DNA of 64,000 nt, from contig JAEZYE010000059.1 in NCBI GenBank assembly GCA_023419315.1, positions 38,867 to 102,866 on the forward strand. Direction: 5' to 3'. Positions 8,974 to 16,551 of this stretch are shown one piece after another. The notes beneath the pieces were generated by a model that had not been told where the DNA came from, did not search any database, and worked only from the letters and a program-made list of their open reading frames with translations. Each line of letters begins with the position of its first letter. The stretch's first letter is position 1. The stretch is from Pseudomonadota bacterium (GTDB lineage: Bacteria > Pseudomonadota > Gammaproteobacteria > Xanthomonadales > Xanthomonadaceae). The translations under genes and the position numbers were made by a program.

Positions 8974-9882
8974 TCAGCGCAGTTCGTCCACATGCGCCGC
9001 GGTGCATTCTTTCAACGCTTCCAGGTCGTAGCCGCCTTCCAGCATCGACACCATCCGACCGTCGGCGTGCCGGCGGGCGATCTGGCGCAGCTGGCGCGTC
9101 AGCCACACGAAGTCCTCGGTCTCCAGCATCAGATCCGCCAGCGGGTCGCGCATGTGGCCGTCGAAGCCCGCGGACACCAACAGCAACTGCGGCTTGGTTT
9201 CCTCCAGCGCGGGCAGCAGCTGGTCGGCCCAGGTGTTCTGGAAGCGGAAGCCGCCGCTGCCGGGCGGGAGCAGTGCGTTGAAGACATTGCCGGTGCCGCG
9301 TTCATACGGGGCGCCGCTGTTCGGGAACAGGCCGGATTCGTGCGTGCTGAAATACGAAACGCGGGGGTCGTTGGCGAAGATGGCCTGCGTGCCGTTGCCG
9401 TGGTGGACATCGAAATCGACGATCGCCACGCGCTCCAGCCCGTGCTTGTCCAGCGCATGGGCGGCGGCGACGGCGATGTTGTTGAACAGGCAGAAGCCCA
9501 TCGCGGTGTTGGAAGTGGCGTGGTGGCCGGGGGGCCGCACGGCGCAGAAAGCGGTCGCGCTGTCGCCGTGCATCACAGCGTCGACGGCGGCGATGCCGGC
9601 GCCGGCGGCGCGCAGGGCGGCGGCGCGGGAGGCTGGGACCATCACCGTGTCCGGGTCGAGCATGCGGTAGCCGTCGAAATCCGCGTCGAGGACATCGCGG
9701 ACCAGGTGTTCGTCGTGGACGCGCCTCAGATCCCCCAGCTTGGCCAGCGGCGCTTCGCGCCACTCCAGATCACCGTGTTGCTGCCGCAGGACCTCCAGCA
9801 CCACCTCCAGCCGCGCCGGCCGTTCCGGGTGTTCGGGTCCCGGATCGTGGAGCAGGCAGGCCGGATGGGTGTAGATGATCAC
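8974..9882 (-). CDS. histone-deacetylase-family amidohydrolase
   Basis: Zn-dependent deacetylase-fold enzyme of 302 residues with GTG start. Bacterial members remove acetyl groups from polyamines or other small molecules; the substrate here cannot be told. The family motifs are complete: the RPPGHHA active-site histidine pair at 120-121, VDFDVHHGNGT at 155-164 with the Asp/His zinc ligands, and VSAGFDGHMRDPL supplying the third metal aspartate. It starts 11 bases after the adenosyltransferase gene ends, so it probably shares that transcript, although no metabolic link to B12 is evident. Confidence 0.92.
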   Translation of the reverse strand: MIIYTHPACLLHDPGPEHPERPARLEVVLEVLRQQHGDLEWREAPLAKLGDLRRVHDEHLVRDVLDADFDGYRMLDPDTVMVPASRAAALRAAGAGIAAVDAVMHGDSATAFCAVRPPGHHATSNTAMGFCLFNNIAVAAAHALDKHGLERVAIVDFDVHHGNGTQAIFANDPRVSYFSTHESGLFPNSGAPYERGTGNVFNALLPPGSGGFRFQNTWADQLLPALEETKPQLLLVSAGFDGHMRDPLADLMLETEDFVWLTRQLRQIARRHADGRMVSMLEGGYDLEALKECTAAHVDELR

Positions 9883-9892
9883 GGGCGCCGGG

Positions 9893-10453
9893 CTATCTGG
9901 CGCGCCGGCGTTCGTGGTTCCACAACACCTCGCCGTGGCCGCTGGCGCGGGCGAGCACCCGGGCGAGCACGAACAGCAGATCCGAGAGCCGGTTGAGGTA
10001 GCGGATCGCCTCCGGGCGCACGGCGTCGTGGCGCGCGAGGGTGACCGTTTCGCGTTCGGCCCGGCGGACGATCGTGCGTGCCAGGTGGCAACGCGCGGCA
10101 GCTTCGCCGCCCGCCGGCAGGATGAAATCCTTCAGCGCGGGCAGCGCGTCGTTGTAGTGGTCCAGCCGCGCCTCCAGCGCATCCACGTCTTCGGCGTGGA
10201 TGGCCGCATGGCCCGGAATGCACAGCTCCCCGCCCAGATCGAACAACTGGTGCTGGATCACCGTGAGCAGCGCGGCGATGTCCTCCGGAACGTCGGGAGC
10301 GGCCAGGACGACGCCGATGGCGGAGTTGGCTTCGTCCACCGTGCCGTACGCGGTCACGCGCGCCGAATCCTTGCCGACGCGGCTGCCGTCACCCAGGCCG
10401 GTGCTGCCGTCATCGCCGGTGCGGGTGTAGATCTTCGAGAGCCGGTTGCCCAT
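9893..10453 (-). CDS. cob(I)alamin adenosyltransferase, PduO type
   Basis: Transfers the adenosyl group of ATP to cob(I)alamin to make coenzyme B12. 186 residues, a five-helix-bundle ATR of the PduO/human MMAB class. The ATP-binding N-terminus IYTRTGDDGSTGLGDGSRV (8-26) and the second ATP motif around RRAERETVTLAR are present, as is the helix LNRLSDLLFVLARVLAR that lines the cobalamin site. It starts 3 bases after the stop of the putative B12 transporter, which fits uptake followed directly by cofactor activation. Confidence 0.95.
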   Translation of the reverse strand: MGNRLSKIYTRTGDDGSTGLGDGSRVGKDSARVTAYGTVDEANSAIGVVLAAPDVPEDIAALLTVIQHQLFDLGGELCIPGHAAIHAEDVDALEARLDHYNDALPALKDFILPAGGEAAARCHLARTIVRRAERETVTLARHDAVRPEAIRYLNRLSDLLFVLARVLARASGHGEVLWNHERRRAR

Positions 10454-10456
10454 CGG

Positions 10457-11056
10457 TCAGCGGGTCGAGCCGTGCTTCTGGCCGGCGCGGACCAGCTGCT
10501 CGATGCCGACATGCGCAATGACGGCAAGGCCGACATAGATGGCGGTCGAACGCAGGTAGGGCAGGAACCAGTCGCTGTAATTCTTCCACCAGCCGGCGAC
10601 GCTGGGCTCGCGCACGCTGTCGCTCAACCAGTAGAAGCCGCCCTGGGCGAACAGATGGCACACCGCCACCGACGCAATCAGGCTGCCGGCCAGCACGGCC
10701 AGCGTGCGGCCATGGTTCTCGCCGTGGAAACGGCGCACCGTCATGCCGCCCATCCACAGTGCGAAATGCGCGGGAATCAACGCCCAGTACCCCGGCGACA
10801 CGCAGTAGTGCGACCAGAAATCCATGCCCTGTCCGCTGATGACGATGTAGTCCACCAGCACGGCCATCGCCATGAACAGCGGAAACGCCCAGCGCGTCCA
10901 GCCACGCAGATAGAAGCCGCCCAGGAAGAACACCGCCCACGAGGCATCCGGAATCGGGCCGATATGGGTCAGGGTGGCGGGCAGGTGCAGGCGCGTGCTG
11001 ACCATCAGCAGGGCCAGAACCAGAAGAATGGCGGTGCGTTGGGAACGATTGTTCAT
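10457..11056 (-). CDS. BtuM-like solitary ECF S-component, putative vitamin B12 transporter
   Basis: Integral membrane protein of 199 residues with about six hydrophobic segments (roughly 9-25, 40-52, 57-74, 89-104, 117-140, 168-190), the size and layout of ECF-transporter S-components. BtuM of Gram-negative bacteria is a solitary S-component that binds cobalamin through a cysteine ligand (Cys80 in the Thiobacillus denitrificans protein). Here a lone cysteine at 85 sits in SHYCVSPGY in a matching part of the chain. Its neighbour is a cobalamin adenosyltransferase. The family call is inference from size, cysteine and context; a DUF6580-type membrane protein is the alternative. The ATG at 11056 was preferred to a much longer upstream frame. 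Confidence 0.65.
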   Translation of the reverse strand: MNNRSQRTAILLVLALLMVSTRLHLPATLTHIGPIPDASWAVFFLGGFYLRGWTRWAFPLFMAMAVLVDYIVISGQGMDFWSHYCVSPGYWALIPAHFALWMGGMTVRRFHGENHGRTLAVLAGSLIASVAVCHLFAQGGFYWLSDSVREPSVAGWWKNYSDWFLPYLRSTAIYVGLAVIAHVGIEQLVRAGQKHGSTR

Positions 11057-11159
11057 GCGGGTGGTGTCCGGAGGATCAACGGCGCATTCTAGGCCAGTGC
11101 GCCGCGCCGTGGTGTGTCGCGAAGCAGGCGGCTGCGGCCGAGCCGCTATCATGGGCGGC

Positions 11160-12374
11160 ATGACGGAACCTAGGCACGACGTGGTAATCGTGGGCGGCGG
11201 GCTGGTCGGCGCCAGCCTGGCCATCGCGCTGGAGCAACTCACCGGCCTGGATGTGGCGCTGGTCGAAGCGGCGCCGCCGCAGTCGATGCCGGCCGTATTC
11301 GACCAACGCAACCTCAGCTTCGCCGCAGCGACGATCAATGCGCTCACCGCGCTGGGCGTGATGCAGAAGCTGCAGGCGAAGGCGGGCCCGATCCGCCAGA
11401 TCCACATCTCCCGGCAAGGCGATTTCGGCAGCGTCCGGCTGGATGCGGCCGACTACGGTCGCCGTTGCTTCGGCCAGGTCGTGGTGGCGCGGGACTTCGG
11501 CAGGGCACTGGAACAGCGCCTGGACGAACTGCAACGCGTCACGCGCTATCGCCCGGCCCGCTTCACCGGCAGTTCGCTCGGGAACGGCGGCTATCGCCAT
11601 ATCCGCTTGCAGACTCCGGAAGGCGAACGGGTGCTGCGCACGCGACTGCTGGTCGCGGCCGACGGCACGCGCAGCGCGGTGCGGGATTCACTCGGCATCG
11701 GCACGCAGGAGCACGATTACCGCCAGACCGCCTTCGTTGCCCGCGTGCGTGCGGAAAAGCCGCCGTCGGGCGTGGCCTACGAACGTCTGCGCAATGACGG
11801 CCCGCTTGCGTTGATGCCGCGCGGCGACGGCCACTACGGTGCCATCCTCTGCGTGGACTCCGGCTTTGCGCCGTCGATGGCCGCGATGCCGGATGCGGAA
11901 TGGCGGGCACACCTGCAACAGCTGTTCGGCTGGCGCGAAGGCCGATTTCTCGAATGCGGCGAACGCAGCGCGTATCCGTTGATCCGCGTGGTGGCCGGAC
12001 AGGTGACCGGCGAGCGTGCCGTGCTGCTCGGCAATGCGGCGCAGACGCTTCATCCGATTGGCGCGCAGGGATTCAATCTGGGCCTGCGCGATGCGCTCAC
12101 GCTGGCCGAGGAAATTGCCGGAGCCGATGATCCCGGCGACGCGATGCTGTTGCGGCGTCACGCGCAGCGCCGGGGCGAAGACCGCCAGCGCACGCTCGCA
12201 TTCTCGGACGGACTCGCGCGAATCACGTCCAACCCTTCACCGCTGTTGCGCCCGTTGCGCAGTCTGGGCCTGGCGGCAATCGGCAGTTCCACCACGCTGC
12301 AGTCCTTCCTTGTCGGCGGCGCCATGGGCTATCGCGGCGATGTTCCCGCGCTGTGCCGGGGAGAGGCCGCATGA
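11160..12374 (+). CDS. ubiH: 2-octaprenyl-6-methoxyphenol hydroxylase, UbiH
   Basis: FAD-dependent monooxygenase of aerobic ubiquinone synthesis (C1 hydroxylation). 404 residues: Rossmann FAD loop VVIVGGGLVGASLAIAL (8-24), the middle-domain motif LVAADGTRSAVRD, and the C-terminal FAD-ribityl motif LLGNAAQTLHPIGAQGFNLG. The string GERSAYPL and the GNAAQ (rather than GDAAH) form resemble E. coli UbiH specifically. An ATG at 11151 in the same frame could start it three codons earlier. Its stop overlaps the next hydroxylase gene by ATGA. Confidence 0.93.
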   Translation: MTEPRHDVVIVGGGLVGASLAIALEQLTGLDVALVEAAPPQSMPAVFDQRNLSFAAATINALTALGVMQKLQAKAGPIRQIHISRQGDFGSVRLDAADYGRRCFGQVVVARDFGRALEQRLDELQRVTRYRPARFTGSSLGNGGYRHIRLQTPEGERVLRTRLLVAADGTRSAVRDSLGIGTQEHDYRQTAFVARVRAEKPPSGVAYERLRNDGPLALMPRGDGHYGAILCVDSGFAPSMAAMPDAEWRAHLQQLFGWREGRFLECGERSAYPLIRVVAGQVTGERAVLLGNAAQTLHPIGAQGFNLGLRDALTLAEEIAGADDPGDAMLLRRHAQRRGEDRQRTLAFSDGLARITSNPSPLLRPLRSLGLAAIGSSTTLQSFLVGGAMGYRGDVPALCRGEAA

Positions 12375-13549
12375 GCCGGCGCGGGCAACGCGATGCCGTG
12401 ATCGTCGGCGGCGGCGTCGTGGGCGCCGCGTGCGCCCTCGCGCTGGCGAAGGCGGGGCTGGACGTCGCGCTGGTCGAAGGCCGTCCACCGTCGCCGTGGT
12501 CGGCCGAACGACCGGACCTGCGCGTGTTCGCGTTCGCGCCGGACAACGCGGCGCTGCTGCAATCGCTCGGTGTGTGGGACAGCATCGTCTCCGCGCGCGT
12601 GCAGCCGTATCGGCGCATGCGCGTGTGGGATGCGGCGGGCGGCGGCGAACTGGCCTTCGATGCCGACGCACTGGGCCGCGCGCAGCTGGGCTGGATCGTC
12701 GAGAACGCGTTGCTGGTGGATCGCCTGTGGGCGGCTTTGCCGCAGGCCGGCGTGCGCGTGCATGCACCGGCGTCGGTGGAGGAGGTCGAACAGGACGAGG
12801 ACGGCGTGCGTCTGCGACTGGACGACGGCGCGCGCCTGGATGCCCGCATCGCCATCGCCGCCGACGGCGCCGATTCGAGGCTGCGCCGCGCTGCCGGGCT
12901 GGGCCTTTCCAGCCATGACTACATCCAGCGCGGCGTCGTGGCCTACATCGAAACCGAACATCCACACGAAGCCACCGCGTGGCAGCGGTTCCTGCCGACC
13001 GGACCGCTTGCGCTGCTGCCGTTCGTCGAAGGCCGCAGCTCGATCGTCTGGACCTTGCCGGATATCGAGGCCGAGCGCGTGCTCGCGCTGGATGACGATG
13101 CGTTCTCGCGTGAGCTGACCCAGGCGTCGGCGGCACGGCTGGGCACGGCGACCGTGGTTTCGGCGCGCGCCGCGTTCCCGCTGCGCCGGCAGATCGCCGC
13201 CTCGTTCGTGGCCGGTCCCATCCTGTTGGTTGGCGATGCCGCGCACGTGGTGCATCCGCTTGCGGGGCAGGGCGTCAATCTGGGCCTGCGTGATGTGGCG
13301 GCGTTGCATGCGTTGATTGCCGATGCCACGCGCAGGCGCACCGACTGGGCTTCGACGCACCGTCTTGCGCGCTGGTCGCGTTTGCGGCGCAGCGAGAGTA
13401 TGGCGGCCGCCTACACCTTCGAAGGCATCAACCACCTGTTCTCGAACGATGAAATGCACCTGACCCTGCTGCGCGGCCAGGCGTTGGGACTGGCCGGACG
13501 CATCCGTCCCCTGGCCAATCTGCTCTGGCGCCGGGCGTCCGGCCTCTGA
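12371..13549 (+). CDS. UbiH/UbiF/UbiI-family ubiquinone hydroxylase
   Basis: Second FAD monooxygenase of ubiquinone synthesis, 392 residues, coupled to ubiH by an ATGA overlap. FAD loop AVIVGGGVVGAACALAL at the N-terminus, AADGADSRLRR in the middle, and GDAAHVVHPLAGQGVNLGLRD at the C-terminus, the last typical of UbiI/UbiF/VisC members. Which ring carbon it hydroxylates (C5 as UbiI or C6 as UbiF) cannot be decided by eye, so no symbol is given. Tandem ubiH-ubiI arrangements are common, which slightly favours C5. Confidence 0.9.
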   Translation: MSRRGQRDAVIVGGGVVGAACALALAKAGLDVALVEGRPPSPWSAERPDLRVFAFAPDNAALLQSLGVWDSIVSARVQPYRRMRVWDAAGGGELAFDADALGRAQLGWIVENALLVDRLWAALPQAGVRVHAPASVEEVEQDEDGVRLRLDDGARLDARIAIAADGADSRLRRAAGLGLSSHDYIQRGVVAYIETEHPHEATAWQRFLPTGPLALLPFVEGRSSIVWTLPDIEAERVLALDDDAFSRELTQASAARLGTATVVSARAAFPLRRQIAASFVAGPILLVGDAAHVVHPLAGQGVNLGLRDVAALHALIADATRRRTDWASTHRLARWSRLRRSESMAAAYTFEGINHLFSNDEMHLTLLRGQALGLAGRIRPLANLLWRRASGL

Positions 13550-13618
13550 ACCGGCGGGCGGGATCATGGCGGGTGCCCGCCCGCGCCCGCTGAGGGCATG
13601 GCCGCGCGCTGCGGCCCC

Positions 13619-14341
13619 TTACTCGGGCAGGAACGGAAACACCAGGCGCAGCAGCTTCTTGAGTCCGTCTTCGGCGGTGCTTGCAATGGCTTCGGCGCCC
13701 AGGCTGTTGAGCGCATTGCGTGCGTCCTGCCAGCGCAACTGGCTGACGTCCTTCTTCAGCAACTCGGCCACTTCCTCGGAAGCCGGCGCGAGCTTCCGGA
13801 GCTCCGCCCGGACCTGTCCGGCATCCTGTTGCAGGAAACCCCAGCGTTCGGCGATGGCCAGCAACGTGTCGAAGCGGACCGCGACGACATCGCGATTGCG
13901 TTCGTACACCGGCAATGCACCGACATCGAGGATGGCCTGTTCGAATTGCTGCTGGTCGTCCGGATGTTCGATGCGGACGGCGAGGAAGCCTTCCTTGCGG
14001 GCGCGTTCGCTGACGTGCTTCGCGCCTGCGCGCAGGTTGGCGGCGGTCAACACGGTCGAGGCAATGCGCTGCAGCGCCGCCTCGCGCGGCTCCGGCACAA
14101 GGGCACGCCAGCGCGCGTAGCCGTCACGGCGCAGCGCGCGCACTTTCGCCGGCGTCACGCGCAGCTTGCCGGCCACGGTGAAATTGGATTCGCCCCGTTC
14201 GATGGCACCGTCGCGTTCCAGCAGCACGAAGATCAGCAGTTCCAGATCGCGCTTGGTCAGCGACTGGAATCCCTGCAGCAGGGTCAGACGCAGGAATTCG
14301 TTGCCGAAGCTCGCCGGATCCTTCAATTCAATCGGCAACAT
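13619..14341 (-). CDS. unrecognised cytoplasmic protein with a helix-turn-helix-like N-terminal half
   Basis: A 240-residue protein I do not recognise. No signal peptide or membrane span. The N-terminal third is helical and reads like a winged helix: FQSLTKRDLELLIFVLLERD followed by NFTVAGKLRVTPAKVRALRR, where A-x-x-L-x-V-T-x-x-K-V could be a helix-turn-helix. The remainder is alpha/beta and charged, ending in a hydrophobic LLRLVFPFLPE tail. I chose the ATG at 14341 (MLPIELKD) over an in-frame start at 14383. A small membrane protein is encoded 152 bases upstream on the same strand; the two may form a module. Function unknown. Confidence 0.7.
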   Translation of the reverse strand: MLPIELKDPASFGNEFLRLTLLQGFQSLTKRDLELLIFVLLERDGAIERGESNFTVAGKLRVTPAKVRALRRDGYARWRALVPEPREAALQRIASTVLTAANLRAGAKHVSERARKEGFLAVRIEHPDDQQQFEQAILDVGALPVYERNRDVVAVRFDTLLAIAERWGFLQQDAGQVRAELRKLAPASEEVAELLKKDVSQLRWQDARNALNSLGAEAIASTAEDGLKKLLRLVFPFLPE

Positions 14342-14493
14342 GACCGCTCTCCCATTCAGGCAGGCATCTTGCCATGCCGGCATGTCAGCGCCTGAGACCC
14401 CGCGCGCACTGCGTCACGCCCTGCGCCGGCGAACGGTTGCCAATGGACGCGGACGGGCAGATCGAGCTTCGGGCGTGGCGGCTTCGACCGCCC

Positions 14494-14838
14494 TCAGGAC
14501 CCGGATTGACCGAGTGCGTAAAGCGCCGTGGCGAACGCAAGCAGGGCGATCGTCGCTGCGACGGCTGCGGTGAGATTGGCACGACGCAGGCGGCGCTCCA
14601 TGCGCTCGGCGCCGACCTGCAGCACATCGAGGGTCTTCTGCATGTCGGTCGCCAGTTGCACGATGGCGTCGGCATTGCGCGTGGCGGCGGTCTGCAGTTC
14701 CGCAATCTGCGCTTCGACCAGTTCCAGTCGTTGCGTCTGGCTCACGTCGATATTCGGGGTGCGGGTGAACAGCGGGCGCGCGAGCCGGATGATTTCCGGC
14801 AGTGAAGAAGCGGCAAGGGTGACCCAGGTAGCGGCCAT
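14494..14838 (-). CDS. small coiled-coil membrane-anchored protein, unknown
   Basis: A 114-residue protein (117 if started at the ATG at 14847). An amphipathic N-terminal helix of about 30 residues is followed by a predicted coiled coil at about 33-85, with heptad-like spacing in LVEAQIAELQTAATRNADAI. A basic ERMERRLRR stop-transfer patch comes next, and one C-terminal transmembrane helix (LTAAVAATIALLAFATALYAL) ends the chain. The layout suggests a tail-anchored inner-membrane protein with a cytoplasmic coiled coil. No family recognised. It precedes the unknown gene at 13619-14341 on the same strand. Confidence 0.65.
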   Translation of the reverse strand: MAATWVTLAASSLPEIIRLARPLFTRTPNIDVSQTQRLELVEAQIAELQTAATRNADAIVQLATDMQKTLDVLQVGAERMERRLRRANLTAAVAATIALLAFATALYALGQSGS

Positions 14839-14901
14839 GCGAGGCATTCCGTCGGAGGATGCCGCATTGTCCCCGATGGCGGCATCGGGAAGATCGAGTG
14901 C

Positions 14902-15948
14902 CTACGGTTTTGCGGGCGTGGCGAAGACCGTGATCTCTTCGCGGTCGTGGTAGAGCTGCCGCGCGCGCACGGTGAGCGGACGCTGCGCCTGTTCGCGGAA
15001 CAGATCCAGGCACAGGCGGGTTTCGTCCCAGCGCTTTTTCATCGGCAGCTTCAGGTTGAAGATCGTGTGCCGGCACCAGCCCTCGCGGACCCAGGTCGCC
15101 ATGCGTTCGGCGACGCGGCGCGGTTGTTCGACCATGTCGCACACCATCCAGTCCAGCGGTTGCGAAGGCTTCCAGTGAAAGCCGTCGGCGCGCAGATGTT
15201 CGACCAGGCCCGTGTCGAGCACGTGCTGGCGCAGCGGACCGTTGTCGACGCTGCTGATGCGCAGATGTTCGCGTGTCAGCACCCAGGTCCAGCCGCCGGG
15301 CGCCGCACCGAGATCGGCCGCGGTCATGCCGGGTTGCACCAGGCGAGCGCGTTCGTCTTCGTCGAGCAGCACGAGCAACGCTTCTTCCAGCTTCAACGCC
15401 GAACGCGACGGCGCATCCGGCAGCAACTTCAAACGTGGAATGCCGAGCGGCCACGGCGATGAATCGCGCGTGCGCGCACTGGCGAGGAACACATGGTCAC
15501 CCTGCACGAATACCACGTGGAGACGCGGCAAGCGCGGATCGTCCGCGTCCGTGAGTACGCCGGCCTTGCGCAGCGCCGGACGCAATGCATTGCCGAAACT
15601 GCGCGCCAGTCCGGCGAGCGGCTTGCAGCTGTCCGAGTCCGGGTGTTCGACCCGGAGATCGCCAAACCGGCAGCCCTGCAAGGCCGCCAGGATCGGCGTG
15701 ATGCGGTCTTTCGGATCGAGCCCGCGCAGCTCCGTGATCAGCGCGAGCTTCTGCCGCGCGAACACGAGGTCGCGCCAGTGCAATGCACGATCAAGCGCGT
15801 CGCCTTCCTCGCACGCGAAGACGACATAACCGTCATTGCGCTGTGTGCGTGCGTAGCCGGCGAAGCCTGCATTTGCAGCTTTTTCGGTCAGTTCGGCCGC
15901 CAGTTCGGGTTCGAACCCCTGTCGGCAATAGGCGAGCAGTCCGGTCAC
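14902..15948 (-). CDS. rlmM: 23S rRNA (cytidine2498-2'-O)-methyltransferase
   Basis: Methylates the ribose of C2498 in 23S rRNA with S-adenosylmethionine. 348 residues: an N-terminal RlmM ferredoxin-like and THUMP-like region opening GLLAYCRQGFEPE, and a C-terminal Rossmann methyltransferase with the SAM loop AADLGAAPGGWTWVL. The K-D-K-E catalytic set of this fold can be placed: LDWMVCDMVEQP for the aspartate, FNLKLPMKKRW for a lysine, and YHDREEITVF near the end for the glutamate. Length matches the E. coli enzyme. Confidence 0.95.
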   Translation of the reverse strand: MTGLLAYCRQGFEPELAAELTEKAANAGFAGYARTQRNDGYVVFACEEGDALDRALHWRDLVFARQKLALITELRGLDPKDRITPILAALQGCRFGDLRVEHPDSDSCKPLAGLARSFGNALRPALRKAGVLTDADDPRLPRLHVVFVQGDHVFLASARTRDSSPWPLGIPRLKLLPDAPSRSALKLEEALLVLLDEDERARLVQPGMTAADLGAAPGGWTWVLTREHLRISSVDNGPLRQHVLDTGLVEHLRADGFHWKPSQPLDWMVCDMVEQPRRVAERMATWVREGWCRHTIFNLKLPMKKRWDETRLCLDLFREQAQRPLTVRARQLYHDREEITVFATPAKP

Positions 15949-15984
15949 GACGCGACCGTTCCGATCACGGAGGCCGGTGCGCGA

Positions 15985-16551
15985 TCAGTACCGATCGCCA
16001 CCGGACTCGCCGTATTGCTTGAGCACCGCACGGGCGTCATCGCGCAGCAGGTCGCGAACGACTTCGATGCCACGCCGGTTGAGTTCACCGATCCAGTCGT
16101 TTGGCAGCGGACCTTCATCGAATTCGGTCAGCGACAGCACGTCTTCCGTGCGCGCGCCAATCAGCAGACGGTCGATGCCCGCCCACACGGTGGCGCCGTA
16201 ACACTGGCAACACGGCTGCGCGGACGTCGCGAGCGTAATGGGCGCCTGCATCGCATTCAGCCGCGGCGTCTGCAGGCGCTGCTGCGCGAGCATGTAGGCC
16301 ATCGTCTCCGCGTGCGCAAGCGAACAGCTGTGCGGGATCACGCGATTGACGCCCACCGTGATCACCCGATCGTCCGGACCGAACACCACCGCGCCGAACG
16401 GCCCGCCGCTCTGTGCTTCGATGTTGTGGCGCGACAGCTGGATCGCCAGCCCGACCTTGGCTTCGTCGGTGGCGTACGTGCGCGTGGTATCGACGACCTC
16501 GTGCACCCACGCAGGCAGGGTGAGGTGCACCTGTGCGTACAGCAGGCTCAT
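15985..16551 (-). CDS. nucleoside/guanine deaminase family protein
   Basis: Zn-dependent cytidine-deaminase-fold enzyme of 188 residues. The zinc motifs are intact: LAHAETMA supplies the histidine and the catalytic glutamate, and TSAQPCCQCYGA the two cysteine ligands. GGPFGAVVFGPDDRVI is the conserved strand before the active site. HAE rather than the CAE of cytidine deaminases points to guanine deaminase, tRNA adenosine deaminase or a related small purine deaminase; the substrate is not resolved. Its start overlaps the glnS stop (ATGA), so it is co-translated with glutaminyl-tRNA synthetase. Confidence 0.88.
   Translation of the reverse strand: MSLLYAQVHLTLPAWVHEVVDTTRTYATDEAKVGLAIQLSRHNIEAQSGGPFGAVVFGPDDRVITVGVNRVIPHSCSLAHAETMAYMLAQQRLQTPRLNAMQAPITLATSAQPCCQCYGATVWAGIDRLLIGARTEDVLSLTEFDEGPLPNDWIGELNRRGIEVVRDLLRDDARAVLKQYGESGGDRY

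Noticed and set aside
11057..11159. Possible cobalamin riboswitch before the btuM-like gene
   Set aside because: Only about 100 bases are available and no B12-box or the usual stem set could be found; a CACTGGCC match alone is not enough.
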